DNA of 64,000 nucleotides from Natribacillus halophilus (GTDB lineage Bacteria; Bacillota; Bacilli; Bacillales; Marinococcaceae): positions 255,639 through 319,638 of the forward strand of contig NZ_FNEN01000003.1 in NCBI RefSeq assembly GCF_900100185.1, in the 5' to 3' direction. Under the pieces are notes generated by a model that was not told the origin of the DNA, did not search any database, and saw only the letters and a list, made by a program, of their open reading frames with translations. Numbering within the stretch: the stretch's first letter is position 1; every line of letters starts with the position of its first letter. This document shows, in pieces, positions 29,993-39,805 of this stretch. The translations under genes were made by a program, and so were the position numbers.

Positions 29993-32359
29993 TTATTTCA
30001 AATCGACGACGGTATTGCCAATTCCGCCTTCATTCTGGCCGCCATCCCGCGTTCCCTTAACACTCGGATGACTGGCCAATAATTCTTTTACGCCTTTGCG
30101 CAGGGCACCGGTTCCTTTTCCATGGATAATATGGACGCGAGCATAACCGGCGAGCACGGCTTCGTCAAGATACTTCTCCACCCGTGTCATCGCGTTATCA
30201 TAGCGTTCACCGCGCAAATCCAATTCGGGCTTGACATGGGATTGCGTCCCGGACACGCGCGTCACGGTTTTCGAAGCCTTTTGTGCTGCCGGCTGCTCCG
30301 TTTTTTCCAGGTCCCGGGCATTTAATGTCATTTTCATAATACCGAGCTGGACCGTGTACTCGTCTTTACCGGACGCTTCCACGACTTGCCCGTTTTGATT
30401 AAAACGAGGGACAAAAACTTCTTCACCGGGCTCATAACTGGCCATTTTTTTCGCTTTTCGTTTGGCTTGCTGTTGTTTTTCCGTCAATTGCGGCGTAGCC
30501 TCTTCGAGATTTTTGCGCGCCTCGATGAGTTCATGGTCTTTCACCGCGTGACCCTCTTGCTGCAGCCGCCGTAAATCGGCAACGATTTCTTCCGCTTCTT
30601 TTCTCGCTTTTTCCACTTCAGCTTCCGCGTTGGCTTCGGCCTGCTCGTAAATCGTTTGTTTTTCCCTTTGCCATTCATTGAAAGCCCGCTCAAGATCACG
30701 GTGGAGTTTTTCCGCTTGTTGACGTGTTTCGATCGCCTCTTCCCAGGCCTGGTCTGCCTGTTGGCGGCGCTCCTCCAGCGACGTAATCATCTGTTCGGCC
30801 TGCTTTGTATCAGCCGCCATTTCGCCTTCGGCCGCTGCAATAATTTTTTCGGACAGGCCGAGGCGGCGAGAAATGGCGAAGGCATTACTGCGCCCCGGCA
30901 TCCCTGTGAGCAAGCGGTACGTCGGGCGTAAGGTTTCGACATCGAACTCAACACTCGCATTCATGACCCCTTCGCGGTTATAAGCGTAACCTTTCAGCTC
31001 TGTGTAATGGGTCGTAGCCACCGTCCGAGCGCCCCGTTCGTGGACTTCATCGAGGATAGAGACGGCAAGGGCCGCGCCTTCGGCAGGATCGGTCCCCGCG
31101 CCCAGCTCATCGAATAAAACAAGGCTTTGCTCGTCCACCTGTTCTAATATCGAAACGATCGTCGTCATATGCGAGGAAAACGTGCTCAAATTCTGTTCGA
31201 TCGATTGTTCATCGCCAATATCCGCGAATACATGCTTAAAGACGGTCGCTTCCGCTTTTTCCGCCGTCGGTAAAAATAAACCGGATTGCGCCATGAGTGT
31301 GAACAAGCCCACGGTTTTCAATGCTACCGTTTTTCCGCCGGTATTGGGACCGGTAATGACGAGGGATTGATAATCATCCCCGATCTCCAAATCGATGGGA
31401 ACGACTTCTTCAGCGTTCAACAGCGGGTGCCTGGCGCGTGGAAAGTAGACGTAGCGCCGATCATTCAAGCGCGGCTGCACGCCGTTCATTTTCTGTGCAT
31501 ACCGCGCCTTTGCGAAGATAAAATCCAGCTGGGCAAGGATGTCTGTATTGCCTGATAACGCGTCAGCTTCAGCGGCCACTTCCTCTGTTAACGAGCGTAG
31601 GATCCTTTCGATTTCCTGTTTTTCTTTTCCCCGTGCCTCGCGAAGTTGGTTATTGGCGGTGACGACCGCTTGCGGTTCAATAAAAAGCGTTTGGCCCGAT
31701 GAGGATTGATCGTGGACGATACCGCCGAATGCGTCGCGATAGGAGTGCTTAACGGGGAGAACGTAACGTTCATTGCGAATCGTCACCACGCGGTCGGAGA
31801 GCTTTGTTTCCGCATCTTTCGAACGGAGAATTCGATCCAGCTGCGACCGGATCGACGATTCAAACGTGCGGATTTGTTGCCGGGTCGTGCGCAGCGTGGC
31901 ACTCGCCCCGTCAAGCACATAGCCATCTTCACTGATAGCTTGGCGGATAACCCTTTCCAGCTGGTTCAACGGGGAAATTTCCGTCACATACGTGTGTAAG
32001 CGAGGGACGGAAACTTCCTCCTCCTCTTCCAGTAATTGCTCGATAAAGGCATGCAGTTGGTTACCGGCACGAATCGTCTCGCTGATGCTTGTAAAATCCT
32101 CGGGGTCAAGCACACTTCCAAGCTGAGCACGGTTGATTTCCGGGCGGATATCATGGACACCGCCAAGAGGCGCATGGCCCCGAAAGCGGAGGACCTGTTC
32201 ACCCTCTGCCGTTTCTTCCTGGGCCTGACGGACCGTAGCCATGTCCGTGTGGGGGAGAAGGGCTCGTACCCTGGCTTTCCCTAAATCCGAAGCCACGTGT
32301 GCGAGCAGCTGATCTTTCATTTTTTCGTATTCCAATGTGCGAAGCATATCATCTTTCAT
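29993..32359 (-). CDS. mutSB: MutS2 endonuclease/ribosome rescue ATPase
   Basis: 788 residues. A MutS-like core has Walker A GPNTGGKTVALKTVG (about 333) and Walker B region SLVLFDELGAGTDPAEG (about 405). A long coiled-coil, rich in Glu, Gln and Ala, spans about 515-640. The C-terminal Smr nuclease domain starts LDLRGERYDNAM (about 713) with HGKGTGALR. The mismatch-recognition domain is absent, as in all MutS2. Known roles are suppression of recombination and splitting of collided ribosomes. It is in the zapA-cvpA-polX-mutSB operon. Confidence 0.95.
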   Translation of the reverse strand: MKDDMLRTLEYEKMKDQLLAHVASDLGKARVRALLPHTDMATVRQAQEETAEGEQVLRFRGHAPLGGVHDIRPEINRAQLGSVLDPEDFTSISETIRAGNQLHAFIEQLLEEEEEVSVPRLHTYVTEISPLNQLERVIRQAISEDGYVLDGASATLRTTRQQIRTFESSIRSQLDRILRSKDAETKLSDRVVTIRNERYVLPVKHSYRDAFGGIVHDQSSSGQTLFIEPQAVVTANNQLREARGKEKQEIERILRSLTEEVAAEADALSGNTDILAQLDFIFAKARYAQKMNGVQPRLNDRRYVYFPRARHPLLNAEEVVPIDLEIGDDYQSLVITGPNTGGKTVALKTVGLFTLMAQSGLFLPTAEKAEATVFKHVFADIGDEQSIEQNLSTFSSHMTTIVSILEQVDEQSLVLFDELGAGTDPAEGAALAVSILDEVHERGARTVATTHYTELKGYAYNREGVMNASVEFDVETLRPTYRLLTGMPGRSNAFAISRRLGLSEKIIAAAEGEMAADTKQAEQMITSLEERRQQADQAWEEAIETRQQAEKLHRDLERAFNEWQREKQTIYEQAEANAEAEVEKARKEAEEIVADLRRLQQEGHAVKDHELIEARKNLEEATPQLTEKQQQAKRKAKKMASYEPGEEVFVPRFNQNGQVVEASGKDEYTVQLGIMKMTLNARDLEKTEQPAAQKASKTVTRVSGTQSHVKPELDLRGERYDNAMTRVEKYLDEAVLAGYARVHIIHGKGTGALRKGVKELLASHPSVKGTRDGGQNEGGIGNTVVDLK

Positions 32360-32368
32360 AGCTGCACC

Positions 32369-34096
32369 TCATTTTTCCGTTGACATACGTTTTTGCTGGA
32401 GATAGCTCACCAATTTTTCGCGCGACCACGTATTCATCACTTGATCGGCGAGGAGAAAAGCCTTCTTCGCCGTTCCTATGCCATACAACATCTGCGACAA
32501 AGTGTCTACGCGATGGGCATCCGTGTTAATGGCGACGATGACGCCCTGATCAATCGCGCGTTTGAGCACGTCTGCCGATAAATCCAAACGGTTGGGGTTG
32601 GCGTTTAACTCCAGCGCCGTTCGTGTTTCTGCCGCCCGCTCGATAAGCCAGTTCATATCAACAGCATACCCTTGCCGTCGGCCGATAAGCCGCCCCGTCG
32701 GATGGGCGATAAGATCTACATGGGGATGATTGAGGGCGGTATTTAAACGCATACGTATGTGCGCTTCCGATTGTGAAAAAGCCGAATGAATCGAGGCGAT
32801 GACAAAATCAAGCTGCGAAAGCGTTTCGTCGGAATAATCAAGCGCACCATCCGGGCGGATGTCCATTTCAATCCCCGAGAACAGTTGGATGCCCTCGAGC
32901 CTTTCATTGACGTCGCGAATGTCCTTTTGCTGCAAAAGCACCCGTTCTTCACTCAAACCGTTCGCCACTTGCAAAAAGCGGGAATGATCGGTAATCGCCA
33001 GGTATTCGTAGCCGCGGTCCCTGGCTGCTTTGGCCATCTCCTGAATCGAATTCGCGCCATCGCTCCAGACGGTATGCATATGGAGGTCCCCGTGAATGTG
33101 TTTCTCTTCAATATTGGCACGTTTTTCCTGGAACCAATCCGTTTCGATCGTCCCTTCCCTTGACTCGGGCGGGATATATCCCAAACCGAAATGGGCAAAA
33201 AAATCCTTTTCATCCCTGAATGTGATCAGTTTTCCTGTTTCAGCATCCTCGACCCCATACTCATTAATCTTCTCACCTTGCGTTTTCGCGATTCTTCTCA
33301 TGAGCAGATGGTGATCCCTGGAGCCGGTAAAATGATGAAGAGCCGTCGCAAAAGCGTCGTCCTCGACGATTCTCACATCAACACTGACATGATAACCTTT
33401 ATCCAACACGAGGGATACTTTCTTTTCCCCATCGGCGACGACTTCATATATATCTGCCAAACCCTTGACCTGTTCTCTCACAGCCTCCGGAGTATCGCTT
33501 GCAATCACATAATCAAGATCACGCACGGTCTCCTTTAAGCGTCGCAGACTTCCGGCGCGGGCGAAGCGAATCTTATCGGTAAACTGCTCGAGTTCGTCTT
33601 CGATCTCTTCAGCCACCTGTAACATAAAAGCAACCGGCAAGCGATCCGGGCGCTCGTGGGTTGCGGTTAAGGCAGCTAGAATATTCTCTTCGGTCTTCAC
33701 GCCGAATCCGGCTAACGTTTGCACCTGTTTCTGTTCACACGCGTGTTGTAATGAGGCGGCATCTGTAACACCGAGCTCCTTATAAAGCTTTCCTACCTTT
33801 TTTCCGCCCAACCCGGGCAGTTGCAAGAGCGTGGGTAAACCGGCAGGGACTTTTTCTTTTAAATCTTCCAGAACATCGGTTTTCCCGGTGTCCCTGAGGG
33901 ATTCGATCACAGTAGCCGTTCCCTTACCAATGCCATTCAAATCGCCGGGATTGTCAATCTCATCCAGCGTACGTGCTTCACGTTCCAGTGCCTGTGCCGC
34001 CTTGCGGTAAGCGGCAATTTTATACGGATTCTCCCCGGCGATTTCCTGATAAATGGCGATCGTCTCCAATGTTTGCATCACTTCTTTTTTATCCAA
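32369..34096 (-). CDS. polX: DNA polymerase/3'-5' exonuclease PolX
   Basis: 575 residues. The N-terminal part is a family X polymerase: helix-hairpin-helix PGDLNGIGKGTATVI (about 45-60) and LPGLGGKKVGKLYKELG, and the nucleotidyltransferase DLDYVIAS (about 193). The C-terminal PHP domain begins HGDLHMHTVWSDG (about 337) with AITDHSRF and NTDAHRVD, the metal site for 3'-5' exonuclease. It acts in base excision repair. The start is a TTG with AGGAGG upstream. Confidence 0.94.
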   Translation of the reverse strand: MDKKEVMQTLETIAIYQEIAGENPYKIAAYRKAAQALEREARTLDEIDNPGDLNGIGKGTATVIESLRDTGKTDVLEDLKEKVPAGLPTLLQLPGLGGKKVGKLYKELGVTDAASLQHACEQKQVQTLAGFGVKTEENILAALTATHERPDRLPVAFMLQVAEEIEDELEQFTDKIRFARAGSLRRLKETVRDLDYVIASDTPEAVREQVKGLADIYEVVADGEKKVSLVLDKGYHVSVDVRIVEDDAFATALHHFTGSRDHHLLMRRIAKTQGEKINEYGVEDAETGKLITFRDEKDFFAHFGLGYIPPESREGTIETDWFQEKRANIEEKHIHGDLHMHTVWSDGANSIQEMAKAARDRGYEYLAITDHSRFLQVANGLSEERVLLQQKDIRDVNERLEGIQLFSGIEMDIRPDGALDYSDETLSQLDFVIASIHSAFSQSEAHIRMRLNTALNHPHVDLIAHPTGRLIGRRQGYAVDMNWLIERAAETRTALELNANPNRLDLSADVLKRAIDQGVIVAINTDAHRVDTLSQMLYGIGTAKKAFLLADQVMNTWSREKLVSYLQQKRMSTEK

Positions 34097-34111
34097 ACGG
34101 CTCCAGCCTCC

Positions 34112-34636
34112 TCACGTCCATAATTCCGGCAACCATTGTGATAAAAACGGGGTGTTCTCAATCATTAATCGCGCAATCATCGAATGGGCAATCGTATCCT
34201 GAACAGCCTCCACCGGGATTAACGCGGCCACGATCAACAACACAAAAACGACGAGATAAGCCTCAATGAAGCCGAGGACACCCCCAAGCAAACGATTCAC
34301 CGAACGGATAAAGGGTACGTAGCTGACGAAATCCAGCATCGAAGCGATCACGCGTAATAAAATACGCGTAGCGAAAAAAAGAATCGCAAAGGCAATGCCG
34401 TTATAATACACACTTTCAAAACTAAACGCAGAGATTAACATCCCGTCGTTTCCGTCTAAAAACTGGGGATATGGCAGCCACAAACGCAAATAATCAGCAA
34501 GGGGACTGAAGAATAAAAAGGCAACGATCAGCGACCCAAAGAAACTGACGAGGTGAAAAAATTGCCGGACGAGCCCCCGTCGCAGCCCTATGAAAAACTT
34601 GGCAAAGAAAATCAGCAGTATAAACAGGCTTAACAT
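34112..34636 (-). CDS. CvpA family membrane protein
   Basis: 174 residues with four predicted membrane helices (about 1-18, 24-48, 76-98, 112-140) and the family motif GLRRGLVRQFFHLVSFFGSL near residue 17. Corresponds to B. subtilis YshB, always between zapA and polX. The CvpA family was first linked to colicin V production; the role in Bacillus is unknown. It begins 6 bp after zapA. Confidence 0.87.
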   Translation of the reverse strand: MLSLFILLIFFAKFFIGLRRGLVRQFFHLVSFFGSLIVAFLFFSPLADYLRLWLPYPQFLDGNDGMLISAFSFESVYYNGIAFAILFFATRILLRVIASMLDFVSYVPFIRSVNRLLGGVLGFIEAYLVVFVLLIVAALIPVEAVQDTIAHSMIARLMIENTPFLSQWLPELWT

Positions 34637-34642
34637 GTGTAT

Positions 34643-34906
34643 TTAGTCCTCTTCTTCCGGGATCGTTCCATGTTGCTTCTCCAGTTTCAGATATTCATCG
34701 GCGATATTGATCGCGGTAAGTACCGCCAGACGTCTCGTATCAAGGTAAGGATTGACCCGTTTCATTTCCCTCATTTTAGCATCAACATGATCCGACACAT
34801 CATTGACGTGCGTCCTTGACTCATCACTGATCACCGTGTATTGATCTCCATATATCGTAACCGTCGTTCTTCTTTTATCCGGATGATTCGCGTGATTCCC
34901 AGTCAC
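34643..34906 (-). CDS. zapA: Cell division protein ZapA
   Basis: 87 residues from a GTG at 34906 with AGGGAGG about nine bases before it; a GTG at 34927 would include that site in the gene. TTVTIYGDQYTVISDE near the start and the helix with INIADEYLKLEKQH near the end match Bacillus ZapA. It crosslinks FtsZ filaments at the division ring. First gene of the operon leading to mutSB. Confidence 0.92.
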   Translation of the reverse strand: MTGNHANHPDKRRTTVTIYGDQYTVISDESRTHVNDVSDHVDAKMREMKRVNPYLDTRRLAVLTAINIADEYLKLEKQHGTIPEEED

Positions 34907-35144
34907 CTGCAAGCGCCTCCCTTTCACACTCTACAACGCACATGCGTGTATAGTTTCCTCTCCCTATGTAAAACGAACATACCAACCCTAGATTAACTAT
35001 AATCATAACAGATTCTGAAGACATTGAAAATCAGCAAGGTCGAAGCGGAGAAAGCTGTTGTCGAAAACTGTGGACTAAAGATGGGTTTACTTTTTCAAAA
35101 GGAGGCTTGTACGATATAAAGGCTGGAAGGAAAGGTGAATACCA

Positions 35145-35450
35145 TTGATAGTCAGAAAAGGCTGTTTTCCTTTTTTACTTTTATGCCTGGGACTGCTTTT
35201 ACTCATATACATAATCCGATATTTCACCGTCGCGCAACTCATTTACAGTGCATTTATTGGGCTGTTTTTACTCTTCTTTATCGTTAGTGTCTTTATCGTG
35301 ATCAGTTTGATCATCGCCCACATAAAAGAGATTAAAGCGAGAAACACGGGAAAGTCCGTCAATCTTCTTTTAATCGGGATTTGGTTATTGATAAAAGTGG
35401 TGAGTGTATGGCTGGCTATTTTTATGTTTTACAATCCTCCCGCTTTTTAG
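35145..35450 (+). CDS. Small membrane protein, unknown
   Basis: 101 residues from a TTG start with AAAGGTGA six bases upstream. Three hydrophobic stretches (about 7-25, 30-58, 73-95) are joined by a basic loop HIKEIKARNTGKS. No family is recognised. It occupies the place between zapA and pheT where many Bacillus have rnhC, and is the only plus-strand gene in this stretch. It is followed by its own terminator, which supports it as a real gene. Confidence 0.6.
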   Translation: MIVRKGCFPFLLLCLGLLLLIYIIRYFTVAQLIYSAFIGLFLLFFIVSVFIVISLIIAHIKEIKARNTGKSVNLLLIGIWLLIKVVSVWLAIFMFYNPPAF

Positions 35451-35454
35451 AGAA

Positions 35455-35490
35455 AGTGCCCATTCCAGAATGAAATGGGCACTCTTTTTA
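35455..35490. terminator. Terminator shared by the small membrane gene and pheT
   Basis: AGTGCCCATT and AATGGGCACT pair, with CTTTTTATT on the plus side. It lies between convergent stop codons at 35450 and 35488. Confidence 0.75.
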
Positions 35491-37905
35491 TTCACGGAGC
35501 GTCGCGCCTAACCGGGTTCGGAGTGACGTTACGATGTCTTCGTGTATACTTGCAATATCTTCATCTGTAAGGGTCCGTTCACGGTTGAGAAATAGAAGCG
35601 AATACGCGAGTGACTTTTTGTCGCTTTCGACTTTTTCTCCTTCGTAAACGTCAAAAAGGTAGATATCTTCCAACCATTTCCCCGCCGCTTCCACGATAAC
35701 GGCTTCCACTTCCGCAGAAACGATATTAACATCAACGACGACAGCCAGATCCCTTCGTATGGTGGGGAAACGCGGCAACGGCTGATACCGCAGCACCTCA
35801 TCGTCCACGGTCAGGAGCGATTCTGCGTCCAGTTCAAACACGTAGGTGGGCGACAATCCTTGAGCTTCCTGGTCAAGGGGATGAATTTGGCCGAGAAAAC
35901 CAACGACTTCACCATTGATAATGACATCCGCTGAACGTCCCGGGTGCATCCCCTCGCGTTTACGCGCCCGAAACTTCGCTTCCCCTTCTTTGCCCACTTG
36001 TTGCAGCAACCCTTCGACAATGCCCTTTACAACATAAAAATCAGCTGCCACTTCTTCACTGTTCCAGGTGGGATTAAACCATTGACCACTCAACACCCCC
36101 GCAACGTGCAAATGCTCTTCAGGTTGTTTCCTGTGATCACTGTCAGGTTCGAATATAGCCCCCAGTTCAAACAGGGAGATATTCGGTATTTGCCGGTTGA
36201 CATTATGATGGGCAGCATCAAGAAGGTGAGGGATTAAACTCCTGCGCAGCACGGCTCGCTCCTCACTCATAGGCATAAGCATGCGCATATTTTCTTCTCC
36301 TTGATGAAGCACAAATTTTTCCGCATACTGGGCGCTTGTCAGTGAATACGTGATCGCCTCCTGCAAGCCGGCACTTTCCAGAAAGCGTCGGATCTTGCGA
36401 CGGCGCTTCTGCTCATTCGTTAGCGCCCCTGCCGAACGGGCACCGACGGGTAGTGTGGTCGGTATACGGTCATAGCCATACAGGCGGGCCACCTCTTCAA
36501 TCAAATCTTCTTCGATCGTAATATCGAGCCGCCGGGACGGAATTCGTACACGCCACTCGTCACCGATATCCGTCACTATCAGACCGAGACGTTGTAAAAT
36601 ATCCTCTACTTCGTCTACCCCAAGAGCAGTGCCGAGGCGCATGTTGAGCCTGCCCAGATTTAAATGGACTTCCTGCTCAAACTCCGGCAAGGCCCCTTCT
36701 TCGACAGTCCCTTTCAACACGACGCCTCCCGCGATTTCCTCGAGCAAAGCTGCTGCCCGTTCCGCGGCCTCCGGCGTACGCTCGAAATCGAGCCCTTTTT
36801 CAAAGCGCTGGGAAGATTCGCTGCTTAAGCCGAGCCTTCTGGATGTCTGCCTGACACGCAAGGCATCAAACTGCGCCGTTTCCAACAACACACTCGTGGT
36901 GCCTGCATGCACTTCCGCCGAGGCACCGCCCATGACGCCCGCGAGGGCTACGGGGTCTTCCCCATTTGTAATCAGCACATCCTCGTTGGAAAGGGTTCTT
37001 TCCTGACCATCCAATGTCTGGATTTTTTCTTCCTGTTTGGCCCGTCTTGTCACGATCCTGTCTGAACCGAAGCGATCATAATCGAAAGCGTGCAACGGTT
37101 GGCCATACTCCAACAAGACGAAATTCGTAATGTCTACGATATTGTTAATGGGGCGAATGCCCGCAGCCATCAAACGGGTTTGCAACCAGAGCGGTGACGC
37201 TGCCACCGTTACCTTGTCGATCACTTTGGCCCCGTAATAAGGCACATCCTCGCCATTGATGACTTCAACGGAAACGCGGCTGGCAGCATTTTTTCTAATA
37301 ACGCCGTGAGTACTATCAGGATAATGAATGGGACGGTCCAGTAAAGCTGACAATTCGTAGGCGATCCCAATCATGTTCAGGCAGTCGGGACGATTAGGGG
37401 TTAAATCCAGTTCCATCATGACGTCATTAAGGCCAAGAATCTCGAGAGCATCAAGGCCCGGAGCCGTATCAGACGGTAATTCCACGATCTGATCCTGTTC
37501 TGTTTTAGCCAATAAATGATCACTGAACCCTAGTTCATCCAGGGCACATATCATGCCGGCAGAGCTCTCCCCGCGGATGACAGTTTCTTCGATTTTTTTA
37601 TCCCCCGGAAGCGTTGTCCCCGGCAAAGCGACGGCCACCTTCTGTCCTTGTTTAACATTATCGGCGCCACAGATGATTTGCTGCGTTTCATCTCCCGTAT
37701 CCACCTGACAAACGGTTAATTTTTTTGCTTCCGGATGAGGGACGACTTCCAGTACTTCTCCGACAACGACACCATCTATGCCATCATGATAACGATGCAG
37801 CCGATCGACCTCTACGCCTGCCCGGGTGAGCCGTTCAGCAACATCCTCCGGTGTCACATCCGATAAATCAATATAATCAGCGAGCCACTGATAGGAAACG
37901 AGCAT
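35488..37905 (-). CDS. pheT: Phenylalanine-tRNA ligase beta subunit
   Basis: 805 residues with the usual order: tRNA-binding EMAP-like domain (about 40-150, VVGEVLEVVPHPEAKKLTVC), B3/B4 editing domain (about 210-380), B5 (about 405-475), the catalytic-like core, and the anticodon-binding FDX-ACB domain at the end (FPTIRRDLAVVV). It works with PheS in an alpha2-beta2 complex. It follows pheS by 31 bp. Confidence 0.97.
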   Translation of the reverse strand: MLVSYQWLADYIDLSDVTPEDVAERLTRAGVEVDRLHRYHDGIDGVVVGEVLEVVPHPEAKKLTVCQVDTGDETQQIICGADNVKQGQKVAVALPGTTLPGDKKIEETVIRGESSAGMICALDELGFSDHLLAKTEQDQIVELPSDTAPGLDALEILGLNDVMMELDLTPNRPDCLNMIGIAYELSALLDRPIHYPDSTHGVIRKNAASRVSVEVINGEDVPYYGAKVIDKVTVAASPLWLQTRLMAAGIRPINNIVDITNFVLLEYGQPLHAFDYDRFGSDRIVTRRAKQEEKIQTLDGQERTLSNEDVLITNGEDPVALAGVMGGASAEVHAGTTSVLLETAQFDALRVRQTSRRLGLSSESSQRFEKGLDFERTPEAAERAAALLEEIAGGVVLKGTVEEGALPEFEQEVHLNLGRLNMRLGTALGVDEVEDILQRLGLIVTDIGDEWRVRIPSRRLDITIEEDLIEEVARLYGYDRIPTTLPVGARSAGALTNEQKRRRKIRRFLESAGLQEAITYSLTSAQYAEKFVLHQGEENMRMLMPMSEERAVLRRSLIPHLLDAAHHNVNRQIPNISLFELGAIFEPDSDHRKQPEEHLHVAGVLSGQWFNPTWNSEEVAADFYVVKGIVEGLLQQVGKEGEAKFRARKREGMHPGRSADVIINGEVVGFLGQIHPLDQEAQGLSPTYVFELDAESLLTVDDEVLRYQPLPRFPTIRRDLAVVVDVNIVSAEVEAVIVEAAGKWLEDIYLFDVYEGEKVESDKKSLAYSLLFLNRERTLTDEDIASIHEDIVTSLRTRLGATLRE

Positions 37906-37936
37906 AACATTTCACCTTCCTTATTTTGGGATTCAT

Positions 37937-38971
37937 TTATAAATGTTGGAATTGCGATAAAAAGCGCTTGTCATTCGTGTAAAAATGACGGATATCATCG
38001 ATGCCGTATTTCAGCATGGCGAAACGCTCTACTCCCATGCCGAACGCGAAACCGCTATACACCTCCGGGTCAAAGCCATTCAACTCCAGCACGCGCGGGT
38101 GGACCATGCCTGACCCCAACACTTCGATCCAGCCACTTTGCTTGCAAATTCTGCACCCGTCTCCGGCACAAATGCCACAAGTTACGTCGATTTCTGCAGA
38201 CGGTTCGGTAAACGGAAAAAAACTCGGGCGCAAGCGAATCTGGCGGTCCTGACCGAAATAATGTTTGACAAACGTATCAAATATCCCTTTCAGATCGCTC
38301 ATGCGCACATTTTCATCGACATAGAGCCCTTCGATCTGCATGAATTGATGGGAGTGGGTGGCATCATCTTCATCGCGGCGATAGACTTTGCCGGGACAGA
38401 TAATTCTTACCGGACCTTCCCCTTCATGTTTTTGCAACGTCCGCGCCTGTACCGGAGACGTTTGCGTCCGCAAAAGCGTATCTTCACTGATGTAAAAAGA
38501 ATCCTGCATGTCCCGGGCCGGATGGTTCGGGGGCAAGTTGATCATTTCAAAATTAAAATAATCCGTCTCCACTTCCGGTCCTTCGGTGACGTCAAAGCCA
38601 AGCCCGATAAAAATATCCTCGATTTCTTCGACGACAGCTGTAAGCGGGTGGGTGGACCCTTGTTTAACCGGTCTGCCCGGCAAGGTGACGTCGATTTCTT
38701 CTTGTTCGAGTCTCTGTTCCCATTCGGCTTTTTCAAAAGCTTCGGACTTCCCGGTTATCGCTTCCTGAATGTTTTCACGGACCTCATTCGCTTTCTGGCC
38801 AACGACAGGCCGCTCATCTTCCGGTAGCTGCCCCATCCCCCGGAGAACTTCCGTGATCGCTCCTTTTTTCCCGAGGTATTGAATCCGTGCCTGCTCCAAT
38901 TCTTTTTTGTCGGCGCTTGCCTGCACGGCAGCGAGCGCTTCTGATTCAATCTCCTGCAATCGCTCAATCAT
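37937..38971 (-). CDS. pheS: Phenylalanine-tRNA ligase alpha subunit
   Basis: 344 residues: an N-terminal coiled coil for tRNA binding, then the class II core with [20 protein letters not shown] (about 128), motif 2 around [21 protein letters not shown] (described in two parts: [10 protein letters not shown] and [11 protein letters not shown]), and motif 3 [13 protein letters not shown] (about 310). It charges tRNA-Phe. Its leader is a Phe T-box. Confidence 0.97.
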   Translation of the reverse strand: MIERLQEIESEALAAVQASADKKELEQARIQYLGKKGAITEVLRGMGQLPEDERPVVGQKANEVRENIQEAITGKSEAFEKAEWEQRLEQEEIDVTLPGRPVKQGSTHPLTAVVEEIEDIFIGLGFDVTEGPEVETDYFNFEMINLPPNHPARDMQDSFYISEDTLLRTQTSPVQARTLQKHEGEGPVRIICPGKVYRRDEDDATHSHQFMQIEGLYVDENVRMSDLKGIFDTFVKHYFGQDRQIRLRPSFFPFTEPSAEIDVTCGICAGDGCRICKQSGWIEVLGSGMVHPRVLELNGFDPEVYSGFAFGMGVERFAMLKYGIDDIRHFYTNDKRFLSQFQHL

Positions 38972-38999
38972 CGCGGTGCGATGCCTCCTTTTTCGTGCA

Positions 39000-39335
39000 A
39001 AATAAAAAACCCCCGCCCCTCAAAAGGGACGAAGGTTTCGCGGTACCACCCTTGTTAACGACCTATGACGGTCGCTCACTTGGACAAATAACGGTTTGCA
39101 GCCGGTACACCTTTCCCGGTAGTAAGCGCCCGTAAAACTCCCGCTTCAACCCCATAAGCGGGAGTTAACGGGCGGCTAATACTCCGATAAGTTCAACTAA
39201 TTTTCAGTGCCAACTCCAGAGTGAATTCCAGGGATCCTTGACGCGGGGCAGCTTCCAATCCATGACTCCCCCTTCCTGGCCGCCGGTGTTCCAAGTACTA
39301 CGCTCTATCATGGTTTTTCACGTTTATGATTTTGA
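39000..39335 (-). promoter_or_regulatory. T-box riboswitch leader of pheST (phenylalanine)
   Basis: On the minus strand GGGTGGTACCGCG (39039-39051) is the T-box core, and a GC-rich hairpin with a T run at 39005-39035 is the terminator. GAATTC at 39223-39228 gives UUC, the Phe codon, as the likely specifier, followed by sequence typical of a T-box stem I. Confidence 0.92.
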
Positions 39336-39342
39336 TAAATAT

Positions 39343-39371
39343 AGTATAAGACGTTTTTGCGTCTGTTGCAA
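39343..39371 (-). promoter_or_regulatory. Promoter of pheST
   Basis: TTGCAA (39366-39371), a 17-bp spacer, and TATACT (39343-39348) on the minus strand, just before the T-box leader. Confidence 0.75.
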
Positions 39372-39421
39372 GGCATTACGATTAATGTACAGGGTAAATC
39401 AACTGGACTTTGCAAATCGTT

Positions 39422-39805
39422 TTAGTCAACAAACCGCATGACAAACTTTTGTATGGTTGTTGCACTTTTTAAAGCCGAATTCATATCTTCTTCATTGATT
39501 TGCAACTCAAAGGGATATCTTGTCTGAATCCCATAATCAGTAAGATGAATGCACTCATCTGTCAATTCCTTAAAACGTTGATGATAGCGTGTACATATTT
39601 TGTTGAGGATGTTCAGGTCATGAGTTCGGTGAATTTCTCCACCATTATAAGCAATATAGCCTTTTAAATGTTTCTCCGCACTCTGTTGACAATGGTAGCA
39701 AATAATTTCCAATGGTATGGGACGCATATTTTTTAAAAATTTTGCTACCTCAAGGTCTGAACGGGCATAAGAAAACCACTCTTCAGCAACCGATTTATGA
39801 TTCAT
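39422..39805 (-). CDS. HEPN domain protein, probable toxin of a HEPN-MNT pair
   Basis: 127 residues. EEWFSYARSDLEVAKFL near the start and ICYHCQQSAEKHLKGYIAYN (about 35-54), then GEIHRTHDLNILNKI, are the standard HEPN-domain pattern (PF05168-like). The start overlaps the end of the nucleotidyltransferase gene by 11 bp. In characterised HepT/MntA pairs the HEPN protein is an RNase blocked by AMPylation; transfer of this role here is inference. The region is more AT-rich than its neighbours, suggesting acquisition. Confidence 0.82.
   Translation of the reverse strand: MNHKSVAEEWFSYARSDLEVAKFLKNMRPIPLEIICYHCQQSAEKHLKGYIAYNGGEIHRTHDLNILNKICTRYHQRFKELTDECIHLTDYGIQTRYPFELQINEEDMNSALKSATTIQKFVMRFVD

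Noticed and set aside
38138..38827. Long plus-strand frame (229 codons) opposite pheS; similar long frames opposite ptsI and ilvE
   Set aside because: They are antisense to highly conserved genes, lack ribosome binding sites, and show no recognisable protein family.
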